The position numbers were made by a program, and so were the translations under genes. This document shows positions 33,990 to 44,274 of a stretch of DNA of 64,000 bases, one piece after another. The notes under the pieces were generated by a model. The model did no database searches, was not told the origin of the DNA, and saw only the letters and a program-made list of their open reading frames with translations. The DNA comes from Topomyia yanbarensis (lineage: Eukaryota; Arthropoda; Insecta; Diptera; Culicidae). Each line of letters starts with the position of its first letter. The stretch's first letter is position 1. Where the stretch lies: NCBI RefSeq assembly GCF_030247195.1, contig NC_080670.1, positions 99,658,336-99,722,335 on the forward strand, read 5' to 3'.

Positions 33990-34300
33990 AAGTGTTTATT
34001 GATCAAAACCGGCGCCGGCCTGGCCCGAACGTAGATCGCGGAAGGAACGTTAGTCCGATACTTGTTTTGCTAGAGACCGTAAATACTACTGCGCACTCCA
34101 CGAGTATCACGGGAGGACGATATTTGGTAGTAACTAGATATCGCCTCATCAACTCATGGACCGGGAACCAACGGCTTTACTTCCCTTCCGAAGGAAGATT
34201 TTGCACCTCAGAAAAATCTCAGCGACCTCGGCTGGGATTGCACCCAGACTAACTGGGATGGGTGGCTGTCACGCTTACCACTCAACCAACTAAGCCTTCA
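33990..34300 (-). mobile_element. tRNA-derived SINE, minus strand
   Basis: In minus orientation it begins ggcttagttggttgagtggt, giving a Pol III A box (tggttgagtggtaagcg). A B-box-like gggtgcaatccca lies about 45 bp on, one base off the canonical GGTTC. The head (34138-34300) matches the SINE at 42640-42800. The 3' part differs and may be a different tail or flanking sequence. Similar in style to the Feilai SINEs of Aedes; identity not proven. Pol III internal promoter presumably decayed. Confidence 0.6.
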
Positions 34301-34427
34301 TTTAAAATGACTTAAACCATCGATTTCCGTTATCTATCATCTTGGACCTTTAACGAGTTCGCCCGTTTACACCTAAGACAAGATAAGGCAACTAGTAATA
34401 CGATTTCTGTATATTTCTGTATTTTGG

Positions 34428-34700
34428 TAGTACGTCCATCTCTATTTCAATGTTTGTGGCAAATTTGATTCTGATGAATAGACTGTTATGCTGGCCAAAT
34501 TTGCTAGAAACATGTAGTATATGATAAAAATGTTGGATTGATTAGTTCCAGATATATTTTGGCGAAATGTGAGATAATAAAACAGTCATTATTATGTGTA
34601 TTATAGCAACATATCTAAATATGACAAAGAAATTGGCTGCACTGCCAACCTCGCTAGTTGCATACAGTCATCTGTCAACAATTATTCAGCAGGGCACAAG
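34428..34700 (-). repeat. Inner inverted repeat, right arm
   Basis: Partner of 32849-33115. The arm pair with the intervening 1.3 kb may be an older foldback element captured in, or forming the core of, the hAT-like element. Confidence 0.8.
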
Positions 34701-35264
34701 AAAGGAAAGAAAACTCTCCAAGAAGAAGAGAAAAAAAGGTTCGGAACATTTGTCATTTTTGAGTGAATTTGTTTTATACTTGTAAAATTAAGCAGAAAAG
34801 CCCACTACGTCATTTGTTTTATTCTTTTCTTTTTCATATCCTCCTGATTTATCAGCTTCATCAATACAACCTCACTCATACAGAGAAAAAATGCTCGTAC
34901 CTGTATCCGTCTTGAGTTGCCTCGTCTTATCATAGCTTTTACCCTATATTATTTATTATCTTGGTCGGAGTTATTTTTATGTCAGTGAGTGTTCCTTCAT
35001 ATTCATTTGTGAGTGGTTCATTGGAATGGTTCACTTCCATTAGCTGAGACCGTGCTAATGTGAGGTTGGTGTTTAATAGAAACTAAACAGGCAAAAACGT
35101 CAAATGACCAGAACCTGTTATTCAATTGACAGTGAACTTTGAGTGACTCAAACGAAGACGGCAGTCGAACTCAACTGATATAGTGGTGGTATGTTTACAG
35201 TGAAAGACTCGAAGTTTCACTTGAAACGATTATTTTCGTTTGAAATTGATATTTTACCGCACTG

Positions 35265-36510
35265 GCTGTGAGTTCCAACGCTAAGTTCTTCATAAATACG
35301 GGTGGAATCCCGTCAGGTCCAGAACCTTTGGAGGCATCTAGTTTGTTTAGAGCCTCCATAATATCTTGCACACTGACATGAATGACGCCAATGTCTGTGG
35401 TGAATTCTGGGAAGAAACCGAAATATTCGCGATCACGATCTTCTTCAGAAAATGTGGTATAGATGTCTTGAAAGAAGGTTGCGAAAAGATTGCAGATTTG
35501 TTCCGCGTTGACACCGACATTTTGTTTAAGTTTCATTTTTGAAGTTTTCCAATTTTAAATTATTTTTAGCATGATTAAAGAAATTTTTTGGGCAAGATTT
35601 TATTTGAAGTTCGGTCTTTGAGTTATACTCTTCAAATGCTATTTTAATGGATAGGTTTAGTTGATCGCAAATGTCCAAATAGTTAAATAAGTTCCTTTAA
35701 TTTCTGATTTTTTTATACTTTTTGTGGGCCTTTTGTTTACGATTTTTTAAATTTTTAATTTGCTCGTTATACCAAACTGGATATATTGTGTTGCCTTGTC
35801 GCCTAATTTTTTTCATTGGTACTTGTTCAACTATTATATCAAACAATTTTGTGTAAAAGACGTCTACTGAATTTTCGATACTTGTTTCATTTCTAAACAA
35901 TTTGCCAATCTATACTGCTTAGTCTTTGTTTTATGTTGTCAAAATTTGCCAATTGAAATTGAAAGGCCTCTTCGTACTCGCAATCATCGGGTCTTTTGTT
36001 ATCATGTACAAATACAGAAAACTCAATTGCTGTATGAAACGCTTCATTTTTCTATAGTGGAGTTAATGATTCGGTGACACAGAAATCTTCAAGAATGTTT
36101 GTGAATAATAAATCTAAATAACAGTTTTGCTGATTTCTAACATGATTAATTTGGTTAAGTCCTAAACTTGCAGTTTTGTCAAATATGGCCTGCAGAGTTT
36201 CGTTATCCCCAAAGACTGGAAGCAGGATGCTTTCATTTTCAGTGTCTGGAAAGAAGTCAATGCTTCGTTGATTGAAGTCACCATAAATATGAACTTTTAC
36301 CTCTGGGGGGAGCCTGGTTATAATGTCTTCGACACTAAGAAAAAACTTTTCAAATGTATCTTTGCAGGCATTATTTGGGGGAAGTACACAGAGCTAATAT
36401 ATGTGTTTTACCTGCCAGATGGGTTTTAACCCACACATGCTCAAATTCTTTAAATTTCCTTGTAGTAATGATTTCTGCATTAAATTTTGATGTAATTGCT
36501 ATTAAAACTC
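35265..36510 (-). pseudogene. CR1-like ORF2: endonuclease C-part and RT N-part
   Basis: In minus order: GAGVLIAI near 36511-36490; the endonuclease block where HIYGDFNQRSIDFFPD is read near 36290-36240; a connector with several shifts (36060-35700); then MKLKQNVGVNAEQICNLFATFFQDIY and LNKLDASKGSGPDGIPPVF at 35536-35290, the start of the RT. Damage is greater than in the RT proper. The frame joins 32546 after removing the hAT-like element. The upstream endonuclease part is across the retro-insertion at 40381. Confidence 0.75.
36494..36510. repeat. 17-bp target duplication, left
   Basis: aattgctattaaaactc here and again at 40381-40397. It is the codons for VLIAI of the LINE endonuclease, so the LINE continues from one copy to the other. 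Confidence 0.75.
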
Positions 36511-37357
36511 CCGCTCCTCAGTTCGTATTGGTGCTCTGTTGGAGTCGGGCCTAATGCCCACAAAAGTGTTTCGTTTAATTCGCGTATAACAGATAAAAAG
36601 TTTTTGTGTCGTTTTATTGAATATAACTTTTGTAATAATTGCAGTAATAGTAACAGGACATATACATACATATTGACTAAAAACGGTGAAGTTTCCGAAA
36701 AGAAAAACCAGCGAACATAGGGTGACATCATGATACTGGTGAGATCGATGCTTTATTAATTATTAAGAAGGCACGAGCAATGTGCGAGGGTCGATAGCGA
36801 AAAGGGGCGGTTTTTTGGGCCGTGTGTTGGATCTTCGGGAAAATCAAACAGCTTATGCAGGATATTGTTAAAATACTGGAGATCCGTTTTTGTGAAGATC
36901 TAATGCACGGTGTGGGGACACTGCTTTTTTCGTTTATGATTTTCGCACCGTTGTTCAATTGTCCTTAAACTCCGACCAATCCAATATTATTTGCTCTAAT
37001 AAATTCTGAAACTACGGAGTGATGAACTACTGTTTGTCGCGAGGCTAATTACCATCCTGCAATAAATAACATAACACAAAATAATGTTTGTTGATATATT
37101 TTGATAAAGTCTAAACATTAGATTATATGCTTTTGAATCGAGGAGTAGCGGAAAATCTAAGGACCCGATTTATGGAGTCCTTTTTACTCGATATATTTCA
37201 GGGTATTCATTATATTCATCATTTTAGTATTTTTATTGAACCTAATATATTCATCATATATATTTATTTCTTTAATGTACTACTTTTTTGCCAATGTGAG
37301 TTCGGTTGAGACAGCCTTAGCAGTGGCCGCTTTTATCATCGCTCCCGGTTTATATGG

Positions 37358-37500
37358 TATTATATTATATTATATTATATTATATTATATTATATTATAT
37401 TATATTATATTATATTATATTATATTATATTATATTATATTATATTATATTATATTATATTATATTATATTATATTATATTATATTATATTATATTATAT
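37358..37500 (+). repeat. (TATAT)n microsatellite, about 28 copies
   Basis: Pure 5-bp unit TATAT for about 143 bp. It produces spurious open frames (YYIIL repeats). It lies 90 bp left of the hairpin element. Confidence 0.97.
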
Positions 37501-37589
37501 TACCCTTTTCCATCCGCACACGTTACAATGGTTATAGTTGCTACACAAAATTCGTAATATTCATTACATTTATTACGGGAAAATGTACT

Positions 37590-39385
37590 TTTGCATGTAA
37601 AATATTCAAAATAATCCATAAATAATTGTAAAACGATCCATAAAAAAGTTGTCCATGTTTCATAAAACAACAACTGAAAATCCATAAAACAGTGTGAATG
37701 ATCCATAAAAAGGGGTGATTTGATCCATAGATTATGTAAAATTGAACCATAAAATGGTCGCAAAAGAGCACTAAAATAGTAATAAAAGAGCAATTAAAAT
37801 CAACCAATGCCCCATAAAAATATTGGAAATGTTCCATAAAATGATACATTTTGCGCCATAAATTTACTGACATTGATCCATAGAATATTAACAATGTGCA
37901 TTAAAACACGTCGATATGTTCCATAATATCGACAAAAATGTCCCACGGTATTACAAAATGGAGCAATAAAATGTCAGAAAAAGTTCCATAAATTTGATGA
38001 AAATGTTTGCTAAATAATTTTTCTTGGTCCATAGAAGATGTACAAATGAACATTAGAAATGATTAATATATCGAACGTTAAATTATGGTTCATGGATATT
38101 TACAAAACGATCCATAGGAAAAGAAAATGTAAAACGATCCATTAATTTGTGCTTATGAACTAGAAAAAATAAATTTAATGAATTCATGCGAAATTTTATG
38201 GTAAACTGAAAAAATAAGTTGTGCTTAACAATTCTCATAACAGTGACAGTGTTTTAACAAGTGAGCTTATACTGGGAGCTAGTGTGATGCGGCTTGGCCG
38301 CATATCCGAGGCCAAGGATCCGAAGCGGCGCAAAGCCGCTGAGGATCCGTTGGACGAGGCATTGATTAACCCGTAGCTGGAATTGCAAGCAAACCTGTGG
38401 TCCTCTCGTTTGCCCGGTTTACTTAAACATAGGGGCTATAGCTAGTTAAAAGCCGACAGAGCGGCAGCGAAGTCGGACAGTGCACTAGAAAGCGATGTGG
38501 CGTAGCCACATTAGTCAGTGTTCGTGTATAAAGTGTCCGTTTTCGCTTCAGATAGTATTTGTGACTCATGCCAGCCTGTATCAGTGGTCTAATAACTCTC
38601 AGCGCTCTAATATCATAAATACCCTGACGTTTAAAGAGTTGCCATAATGATTTCAGGTTAGCTAAGGTCAGTTAGCTGACTAGTGGGATACGGAAGCTTA
38701 AGTTTAATTATAATGTATGCATTGTTTGTTGTACTTTGACATTACAACCAAATGTAATAAACTTTATTATTAGTTCGAATAGCAACAATTTCGCATGAAT
38801 TCATTAAATTTAATTTTTCTGGTGCATAAGCACATATTAATGGATCGTTTTACATTTTCTTTTCCTATGGATCGTTTTGTAAATATCCATGAACCATAAT
38901 TTAACGTTCGATATATGAATCATTTCTAATGTTCATTTTTACATCTTCTATGGAGCAAGAAAAATTATTTAGCAAACATTTTTATCAAATTTATGGAACT
39001 TTTTCTGACATTTTATTGCTCCATTTTGTAATACCGTGGAACATTTTTATCGATATTATGGAACATATCGACGTGTTTTAATGTACATTGTTAATATTCT
39101 ATGGATCAATGTCAGTAAATTTATGGCGCAAAATGTATCATTTTATGGAACATTTCCAATATTTTTATGGGGCATTAGTTGATTTTAATTGCTCTTTTAT
39201 TACTATTTTAGTGCTCTTTTACGACCATTTTATGGTTCAATTTTACATAATCTATGGATCAAATCACCCCTTTTTATGGATCATTCACACTGTTTTATGG
39301 ATTTTCCGTTTTGTTTTATGGAACATGGACATCTTTTCTATGGATCGTTTTTCAATTTTTTATGGATCATTTTTGTTGTTTTAGC
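37590..39385. mobile_element. Giant hairpin element built of CCATAAAA repeats, copy 1
   Basis: Two inverted arms of about 590 bp (to 38197 on the left, from 38789 on the right) match at roughly 97 percent by eye. Each arm consists of about 20 degenerate units near 27 bp long with the core gatccataaaa (TTTTATGGATC on the other strand). Frames reading FYGS/LWI repeats are artefacts of that period. A 590-bp unique loop separates the arms. No transposase, no clear terminal TSD. A second copy of arms and loop lies at 61483-64000, so this is a mobile family, structurally a foldback element. Confidence 0.75.
38198..38788 (+). other. Conserved GC-rich structured loop of the hairpin element
   Basis: Repeated at about 61740-62335 with few changes, although the copies' flanking arms have diverged more. 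It contains nested perfect stems: tgcggc-ttg-gccgca near 38287; GGATCC-gaa-GCGGC-gcaaa-GCCGC-tga-GGATCC at about 38317-38350; and gatgtggc-gta-gccacat near 38495. A TATAAA at 38527 and AATAAA-like taataaac near 38756 recall a small transcription unit or LTR, but there is no reading frame. Function unknown. Confidence 0.55.
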
Positions 39386-40380
39386 GGCGCAAACTTAGGG
39401 CTGCCCATTTATTACAGTCGTGGTATATATTCATTATAATTATCGCATTTAAACTATTTTCTACGTTCATTTTCATAAAGGTGATTTTATATCGTCATGT
39501 ACATTGCTTTTAATATATTCCTACAACCATTGCAGTATTATATTTGCGTGTTTTTAGAGAAGATCGGTAAGCGTACTGGCGGGATTCGCCTTGGGAGGAA
39601 TTCCGGACGGACAGTAAATCGCTGAGAACGGAGGCTAGCATTTTATGAAAGAGAAAAGCTTTCTCTTTCGTCTACTGCTGTGATCTTCAATCGGCGAGTA
39701 ATAGTTTGCGTTTAGCGTGTTATGCTGAGCGAATAGATTAAATTAGCACTTATCCATTTTTCCACATATAATTTTGTAATTTCCTATGCACCCAACATGT
39801 TCATTATATTTATGCATTTATAATATTCATTATTTTAATTAAGTTGCATTATTTACAGGTTTTATTATTTATTTCAATTAGGTATGAACACAATATCCAC
39901 AATAAACTTATCGATATTTGTCTACTATGCTATATTATATCATATATAATAAATTTAATGCACTATATAACCTTGAAAATTGGGAGGGGCTGGGAGCATC
40001 AGGGTATCATATAAATTGAAGACTGGACGAAGGAACGTGGATAGCCAGCCTAAGTCATTTGAAGAAAACTTGTTTTCTTCAAAAGGTCTGATATGAGTTT
40101 GACGCACCCTTCTCAAAACAAACCATCAGTTGGGTAAAGCAAGTATAGCGAATTTTTTTATCTTTTGACTGGAGTATTATTGTTGGAAGGGGCTCTTTCG
40201 TACCAGCGGTGTGCGTGTAAGTGCTTCTGCTTACGGACACAGCCAAACCTTTTGATTCCCCTTCATTAACAGCAATAATGCGGAGGTTTTACGTTAAACA
40301 ATTTCGGGGCTACCATAAGTCTACCCGCATCCATTGGAAAAACCTTGAGCTGATGGTGGCTTAATATCACATCACATCAC

Positions 40381-40640
40381 AATTGCTATTAAAACTCTCC
40401 CTCCTGACTTCTTTTCAGACATATGAATGTCTCAGTCAGCTCTAAACACATTGTAGCTGTTCCCGAAAACTTCTTCACTTCTAACACTTTCGTCCCAACT
40501 AGTTTCTGTAGCCAAAATAATTGTATAGGAGCTACTTAAAATATTCTTTTGAATTTCATTCATTTTCGATGCACTTTTCATTCTATTAAAATTTTGACAG
40601 TAAATTAAAATTTTTACTGACGGCTCTACTTGAGGGGTCG
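40381..40640 (-). pseudogene. CR1-like ORF2: endonuclease N-part
   Basis: In minus orientation: ILIYCQNFNRMKSASKMNEI near 40620-40570, SSYTIILATETSWDESV near 40545-40490 (the catalytic TE), YNVFRAD, SGGRVLIAI at the insertion point. This is the N-terminal half of the AP endonuclease; the rest is across the retro-insertion. There is a stop after FRAD (tga at about 40440). Confidence 0.8.
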
Positions 40641-41079
40641 AGATTACCTCTTTTTGTCAAATCTTGGCGAACTGCGGTGTCCTCGTCGTTTCCTTCTTCT
40701 AGGGAATGCGTCAATGTCGTCGAAAACACGAATGTTGAGAATGGCACGCCTTACACAAAACTGTTGACGAGCGCTCCGATGTTGGGTGCATTTGCATCGT
40801 CGACCGTGGTAAATCATCCACTGGATAGGGATTCAATGTCGGTCCTCTTTGAAACTGAATTGTTGGGCTATAGTTCGTGGGGGTCCTGAGAAATGATCCT
40901 TTGCAGCCGCAAGAAGCACTCTATCCGGTGGCAGGAAACTATTGTTGTAGTGACTACTCGTATGGTTTTTGTTATAGTGGGTGCTGCCGGCCCTAAATGT
41001 GATTCTGCGGTTGGTATTACTCGTATGGTTACTAATAATTGGCTGTCGTGAGTGGCGCGCCGCTGCGAGTTGCTCTTGA

Positions 41080-42065
41080 TCAGGTCGAAGAAAATTTGTA
41101 GTTCTTTTGTTTTTTCATTAACGTTATTATTATTATTTCGCTTCGATCTTTTTTACGTCTTCTAGCCTTTTCGGCCTGTTTTTGCTGGTTCAGGTTTCTT
41201 AATTTGCGTGCATCGTAATCGCTCCAGTCTGCTTTCCATACTTTCCTTGTACCCAAAAAACGCCAACCTGAGTTATCGATATTTTTGTCGTTATTTAATT
41301 CGGCTTCCAAACTGGGGCATGAATCAAGCGATGATGTTGACTTGCCGTTAAGTTTGATGAAAGCACCTTAAGTTCGTCGAGGATATCAATAGTTAGCGCA
41401 GAATTTGTGAAGTTTTGACTGGTGGATATGTTCGCTGACAGAGATTTAAGCTCGTCAAGAATATCAATCCCCAGCGTCGGGTTTGACGTCATAGTAATAT
41501 TAGCCGCTGTGTCCAGAGACAGTTGATTAAGCTGGCTTATTTCATCATTCATGGTGCGCAGTTCAGCTGATAGCTCTGACGTTACCGTTTTCAGCGTGCT
41601 ATAGACATTATTTTTCGTTGTCGTCATTGCTGTATCGAATAGCGAGGTAATGTGATTTTTAATGGCAACAACACTTCCAGTGTTTTTGTTTATTGCTATC
41701 AATTCCTGTTTTATTGTTGTAAGCAAAATTTCTAGGCCATCGATCGCTTCGTGAACTATGTTAGGCTTCTCCAGTTGAAACGCGAGCCGGTGCATTTCTT
41801 CCGTATTGGCTTGCAGTTGTGATTCCAGAAGTTGTTGTTGTTCAATAAGCCCTTTGAACTCAATCTTGGCCTGCATCAATTCTTGACATGATTCACAGCA
41901 CGGTAATAGATACGAGTTGATGTCCACCCTCTTGTCCTTCTTCCGCAGTGATCCCCTCGGAACAGTCACTCCAATGCAAGCGGCGTAGAATTTTCTTGGG
42001 CAACCTATACACGTCCACATAACTGTATCGGCGGAAGTGTCGAAAGTGCAAATTTCGCAACTCAT
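41080..42065 (-). pseudogene. CR1-like ORF1 with PHD-like finger and coiled coil
   Basis: From ATG at 42065 (MSCEIC). Residues 3-60 form a C4-x-C3 PHD-type finger (Cys at 3, 6, 19, 22, 30, 57, 60), but position 27, normally His in RKFHAAC, is Tyr. A long helical region follows (about residues 60-230), rich in Leu/Gln/Glu with two near repeats of IDILDELKSLSANISTSQNF. The frame 42134-41295 ends in PVWKPN; the C-terminal basic part (GWRFLGTRKVWKADWSDYD, KARRRKKDR) continues in another frame at 41310-41080. ORF1 proteins of this kind bind the element RNA and multimerise. One frameshift plus the His loss suggest decay. Confidence 0.8.
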
Positions 42066-42240
42066 TATGATTAATGTACACACACGAAAAGCTGAATTAA
42101 TAAAAAAAACTAAATGAAATATCGCGCACGGCACCTGGATCGAACGATAAACGCGTGCGAACTTGACGACGACTGTGTTGTGAATTTGTGGTCACTCCTT
42201 CGACCCTCCTGAATTTTTACTCGCCTGATATGGTCACCCT

Positions 42241-42639
42241 AATCTTAATGAATAAGCCAGATAATGATTCAACCAGTGTCAGCAACGCACTACTCAAATT
42301 AGAGGATATAATCCTATTTTTGCACTCCATGTTTGTTGGTGAGCAATGCTCTCATGTTGTAATATGTTATAAACAATTGGGAAATACGACCTTTTCAAAT
42401 AAAACGCTAGATTTTTGCTTGACATGTCTTTTAAAAGCAATTAACAGTGTTCCTAGGATATTTTCTCTGTCAGCAGATTTTTTTCATTGAAGTGATCCCT
42501 TAAATCAAAATTTTTCAACATTACATTAAACTACTTAAAAACTAATAAAACCTTTCCGAAGACATCAAAGTGCCATAACCAATAGTTTTGTCGCAAATAT
42601 CAATGTCAGGCTTTATTTGATTCCGTCCCATTGTTCGGC
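42241..42639. other. Non-coding stretch
   Basis: About 400 bp between the LINE 5' end and the SINE; a 100-codon frame at 42188-42490 has no recognisable domain. Confidence 0.4.
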
Positions 42640-42955
42640 GCCGGTGGTTGACCGCCACTCACCCCAGTTGGTCTGGGTTCCTATCCCAGCCGAGGTCGTT
42701 GAGATTTTTCTAAGGTGAAAAAAAATCTGTGGTCGCGTCATTCTTCGGAAGGGAAGCAAATCCGTTGATCACGGTGCATGTGTTGATGGGTCGATATCTA
42801 GTGGGATATCGAGATAGTGGGGTCATCTCTCTGGCGTCGTTGTTTGGTCTCGTAGCGGAAATATGCCGACGAAAAATAGCTAGAACTAGAAGAAGAAGTA
42901 TACGTACCTCGGTGGACCACCACCACACGAAGATTACGTCGTGAAGGTAGGCGAA
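42640..42955 (+). mobile_element. tRNA-derived SINE, plus strand
   Basis: The head reads ggtggttgaccgccactcac with a B box gggttcctatccc 35 bp on. The following block (gccgaggtcgttgagattttt … gggaagcaaatccgttgatcac … gatatctagt) matches the minus-strand SINE at 33990-34300. The A box is damaged. Frames on either strand (42710-42944) are incidental. Confidence 0.6.
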
Positions 42956-42974
42956 ACGAACCGATCGCCGTCAA

Positions 42975-43655
42975 TACCCGCTTGGGGTGAACGATTTACT
43001 GCAATTGTACTGGTAACGGCGACACCGCGAATACGTAAACTTTCACGGTGTGGGAAGATGTGAGTATAGGCTGGAGAATGATAATGATATTCACAAAGCA
43101 ATGAAATCTTACTTCACGCTAGATAGCATTGGGGTCAGTAAACCAAACAAGCTGATTCTCTCTCAGGACGATCAACGGGCTAAATCATTATTAGAATACC
43201 TAACCCGTCCATTGCTTAATCACTTCGAATCTGGCCTGCTCTGAAGACACGATCACGTTTGACTTCCGAACAGTGAAGCGATGGCTTTCAACCGATCGAA
43301 ACGACTCGAAAACCGTTTGAGCAAGGATCCTGTGCTAGCCTAGGTTCTTGAGCAGAAGATTTAAGAACATGTCAAGAAGAGTTACTTGCGAAAGCTGACT
43401 TCGGAAGAACTTCAAGACAAGCGTGCGCGTATTTGGTACTTACCTATATTCGTTGGGGTGAACCCAAATAAGCCAGGCAAATTTTGCCTAGTGTGAGACG
43501 CAGTTGCCACCGTCTATGGTGTTTCTTTAAACTCAGTCCTTCTGAAAGAACTAGATCAGCTAACATCGCTGTTGTTGGCACTGATCCGTTTCCGTGAGTT
43601 CCGAGTGGCAGTATGCAGGGACATCAGGGAGATGTTTCACCAAATGCGGCGGATG
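42975..43655 (+). pseudogene. BEL/Pao LTR retrotransposon pol fragment
   Basis: The frame at 43050-43244 reads ALDSIGV-like TLDSIGVSKPNK, LLEYLTRPLLNHFESGLL. It continues after a stop, in the same register, as [48 protein letters not shown] and [20 protein letters not shown]. These are the linker and the first RT blocks of BEL/Pao elements ([12 protein letters not shown]). It stops before the YVDD region, where a 'gccttttttcatat' repeat begins. No LTRs seen. Several stops: a relict. Confidence 0.8.
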
Positions 43656-43790
43656 AGACCTGCCTTTTTCATATAAGGAATGCAATCACTCTGAAGCTCG
43701 ACTTGTCAAGCTAGACCCGAAGTGTCGAGTGTCATATACCACTAGATTCAGTTCGTCGAGATGTGAAAATGTCTGTGTGTGTTTATTATA
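43656..43790 (+). repeat. 'gcctttctcatat' family, short copy
   Basis: Starts tgcctttttcatataagg, then gaatgcaatcactctg, cgagtgtcatataccac and ttcagttcgtcgagatg. This is the head of the family seen at 49985-52060, truncated. Confidence 0.7.
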
Positions 43791-44274
43791 GTAAAGTTGA
43801 AAAGTTTTAAAAGTGCATTGACAATGACTTTCAAAAGTGCATTGACTTTCGTGCATAACCACTTAAAATAGTCCTTACTTTTCTCCTTCCTTCTGCCCCA
43901 CGAGACTGCATCAAAGCGTTATATCGTAGGGAGGCTGATTCGGTCTTGTGATACAGTGAACTCAAAAAATAGCATGATCACTGGCACAACCTAGTGGTAG
44001 AGTTGAAAACTATTTGGTCTTTCACAGTTCTTGATCTTCCGAACAGATTTTCCGAAGATAGATACCCTGTACAAGATCGAGATCACGAGATATTTCGAAT
44101 AGAATGTTCTTTTGTTTAAATTTAAATTTCGCTTTTTGCCATTTACATGATTTTAACAATCTATTTCAGCTTTAATGGTGGTACTTAAGGTATGTCTTTG
44201 TATAAAAATGATTATATATTGTGTCCTGGACATGAGTTATGATAAAATGATACAATAGAGCATACATTCGAGCC
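43791..44274. other. Non-coding stretch
   Basis: About 480 bp, nothing recognisable. Confidence 0.4.

Larger units (their letters stand above)
32547..35264. mobile_element. hAT-like non-autonomous element, 2,718 bp
   Basis: Ends CAGTGCAGTAAAATTTCATT and, inverted, CAGTGCGGTAAAATATCAAT. The 8-bp duplication GCTGTGAG lies at 32539-32546 and 35265-35272. An 8-bp duplication with CAG-starting terminal repeats fits hAT. Excision restores the LINE reading LALELTA-PLFWLFNMSL. No transposase. The interior holds a 265-bp inverted repeat (32849-33115 against 34428-34700), a block repeating gccatcttggatttcaaaat-like text (33490-33780), and a SINE (33990-34300). Confidence 0.8.
36511..40380 (+). mobile_element. 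Retro-insertion of about 3.9 kb with (TCACA)n tail
   Basis: Flanked by a 17-bp duplication and ending, just before the right copy, in a short ATCAC repeat (40365-40380). This is the mark of target-primed retrotransposition in plus orientation. A 3' segment at about 39975-40380 shares the phrase gcatcagggtat with the minus-strand insertion at 46769-48317, so both may be LINE 3' ends of related type. The 5' part (36511-37350) shows no known domain. The middle is occupied by a microsatellite and the hairpin element. Confidence 0.6.
30665..42240 (-). mobile_element. CR1-like non-LTR element, nearly full length, with three insertions
   Basis: A minus-strand LINE running from a 5' region near 42240 to a 3' end near 30665. 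Removing the MITE (31670-31988), the hAT-like element (32547-35264) and the retro-insertion (36511-40380) leaves about 4.7 kb, the expected full length. It has ORF1 with a PHD-like finger and coiled coil, then ORF2 with an AP endonuclease and an RT. Reading frames rejoin exactly across the MITE and the hAT-like element, proving the nesting. A 5'-truncated element of related type is at 62455-63605. Clade assignment (CR1/Jockey group) is from ORF1 and RT style. Confidence 0.85.

Noticed and set aside
34225..34300. Possible functional tRNA gene
   Set aside because: A and B boxes are present in degraded form but no cloverleaf closes; it is the head of a SINE.
37236..37625. Repeat protein rich in YYIIL
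   Set aside because: Translation of a pure TATAT microsatellite.
37500..37894. FYGS/LWI repeat proteins, also at 39088-39439 and 61413-61662
   Set aside because: The 27-bp period of the hairpin arms creates in-frame repeats on one strand; no start, domain or codon preference.
37600..38165. CRISPR-like appearance of repeated CCATAAAA with spacers
   Set aside because: Repeats are short and degenerate, spacing varies, arms are inverted copies, and the setting is eukaryotic transposons.
41893..42081. Second ORF1-region frame on the minus strand
   Set aside because: Shadow of the PHD-finger ORF1 in another frame.
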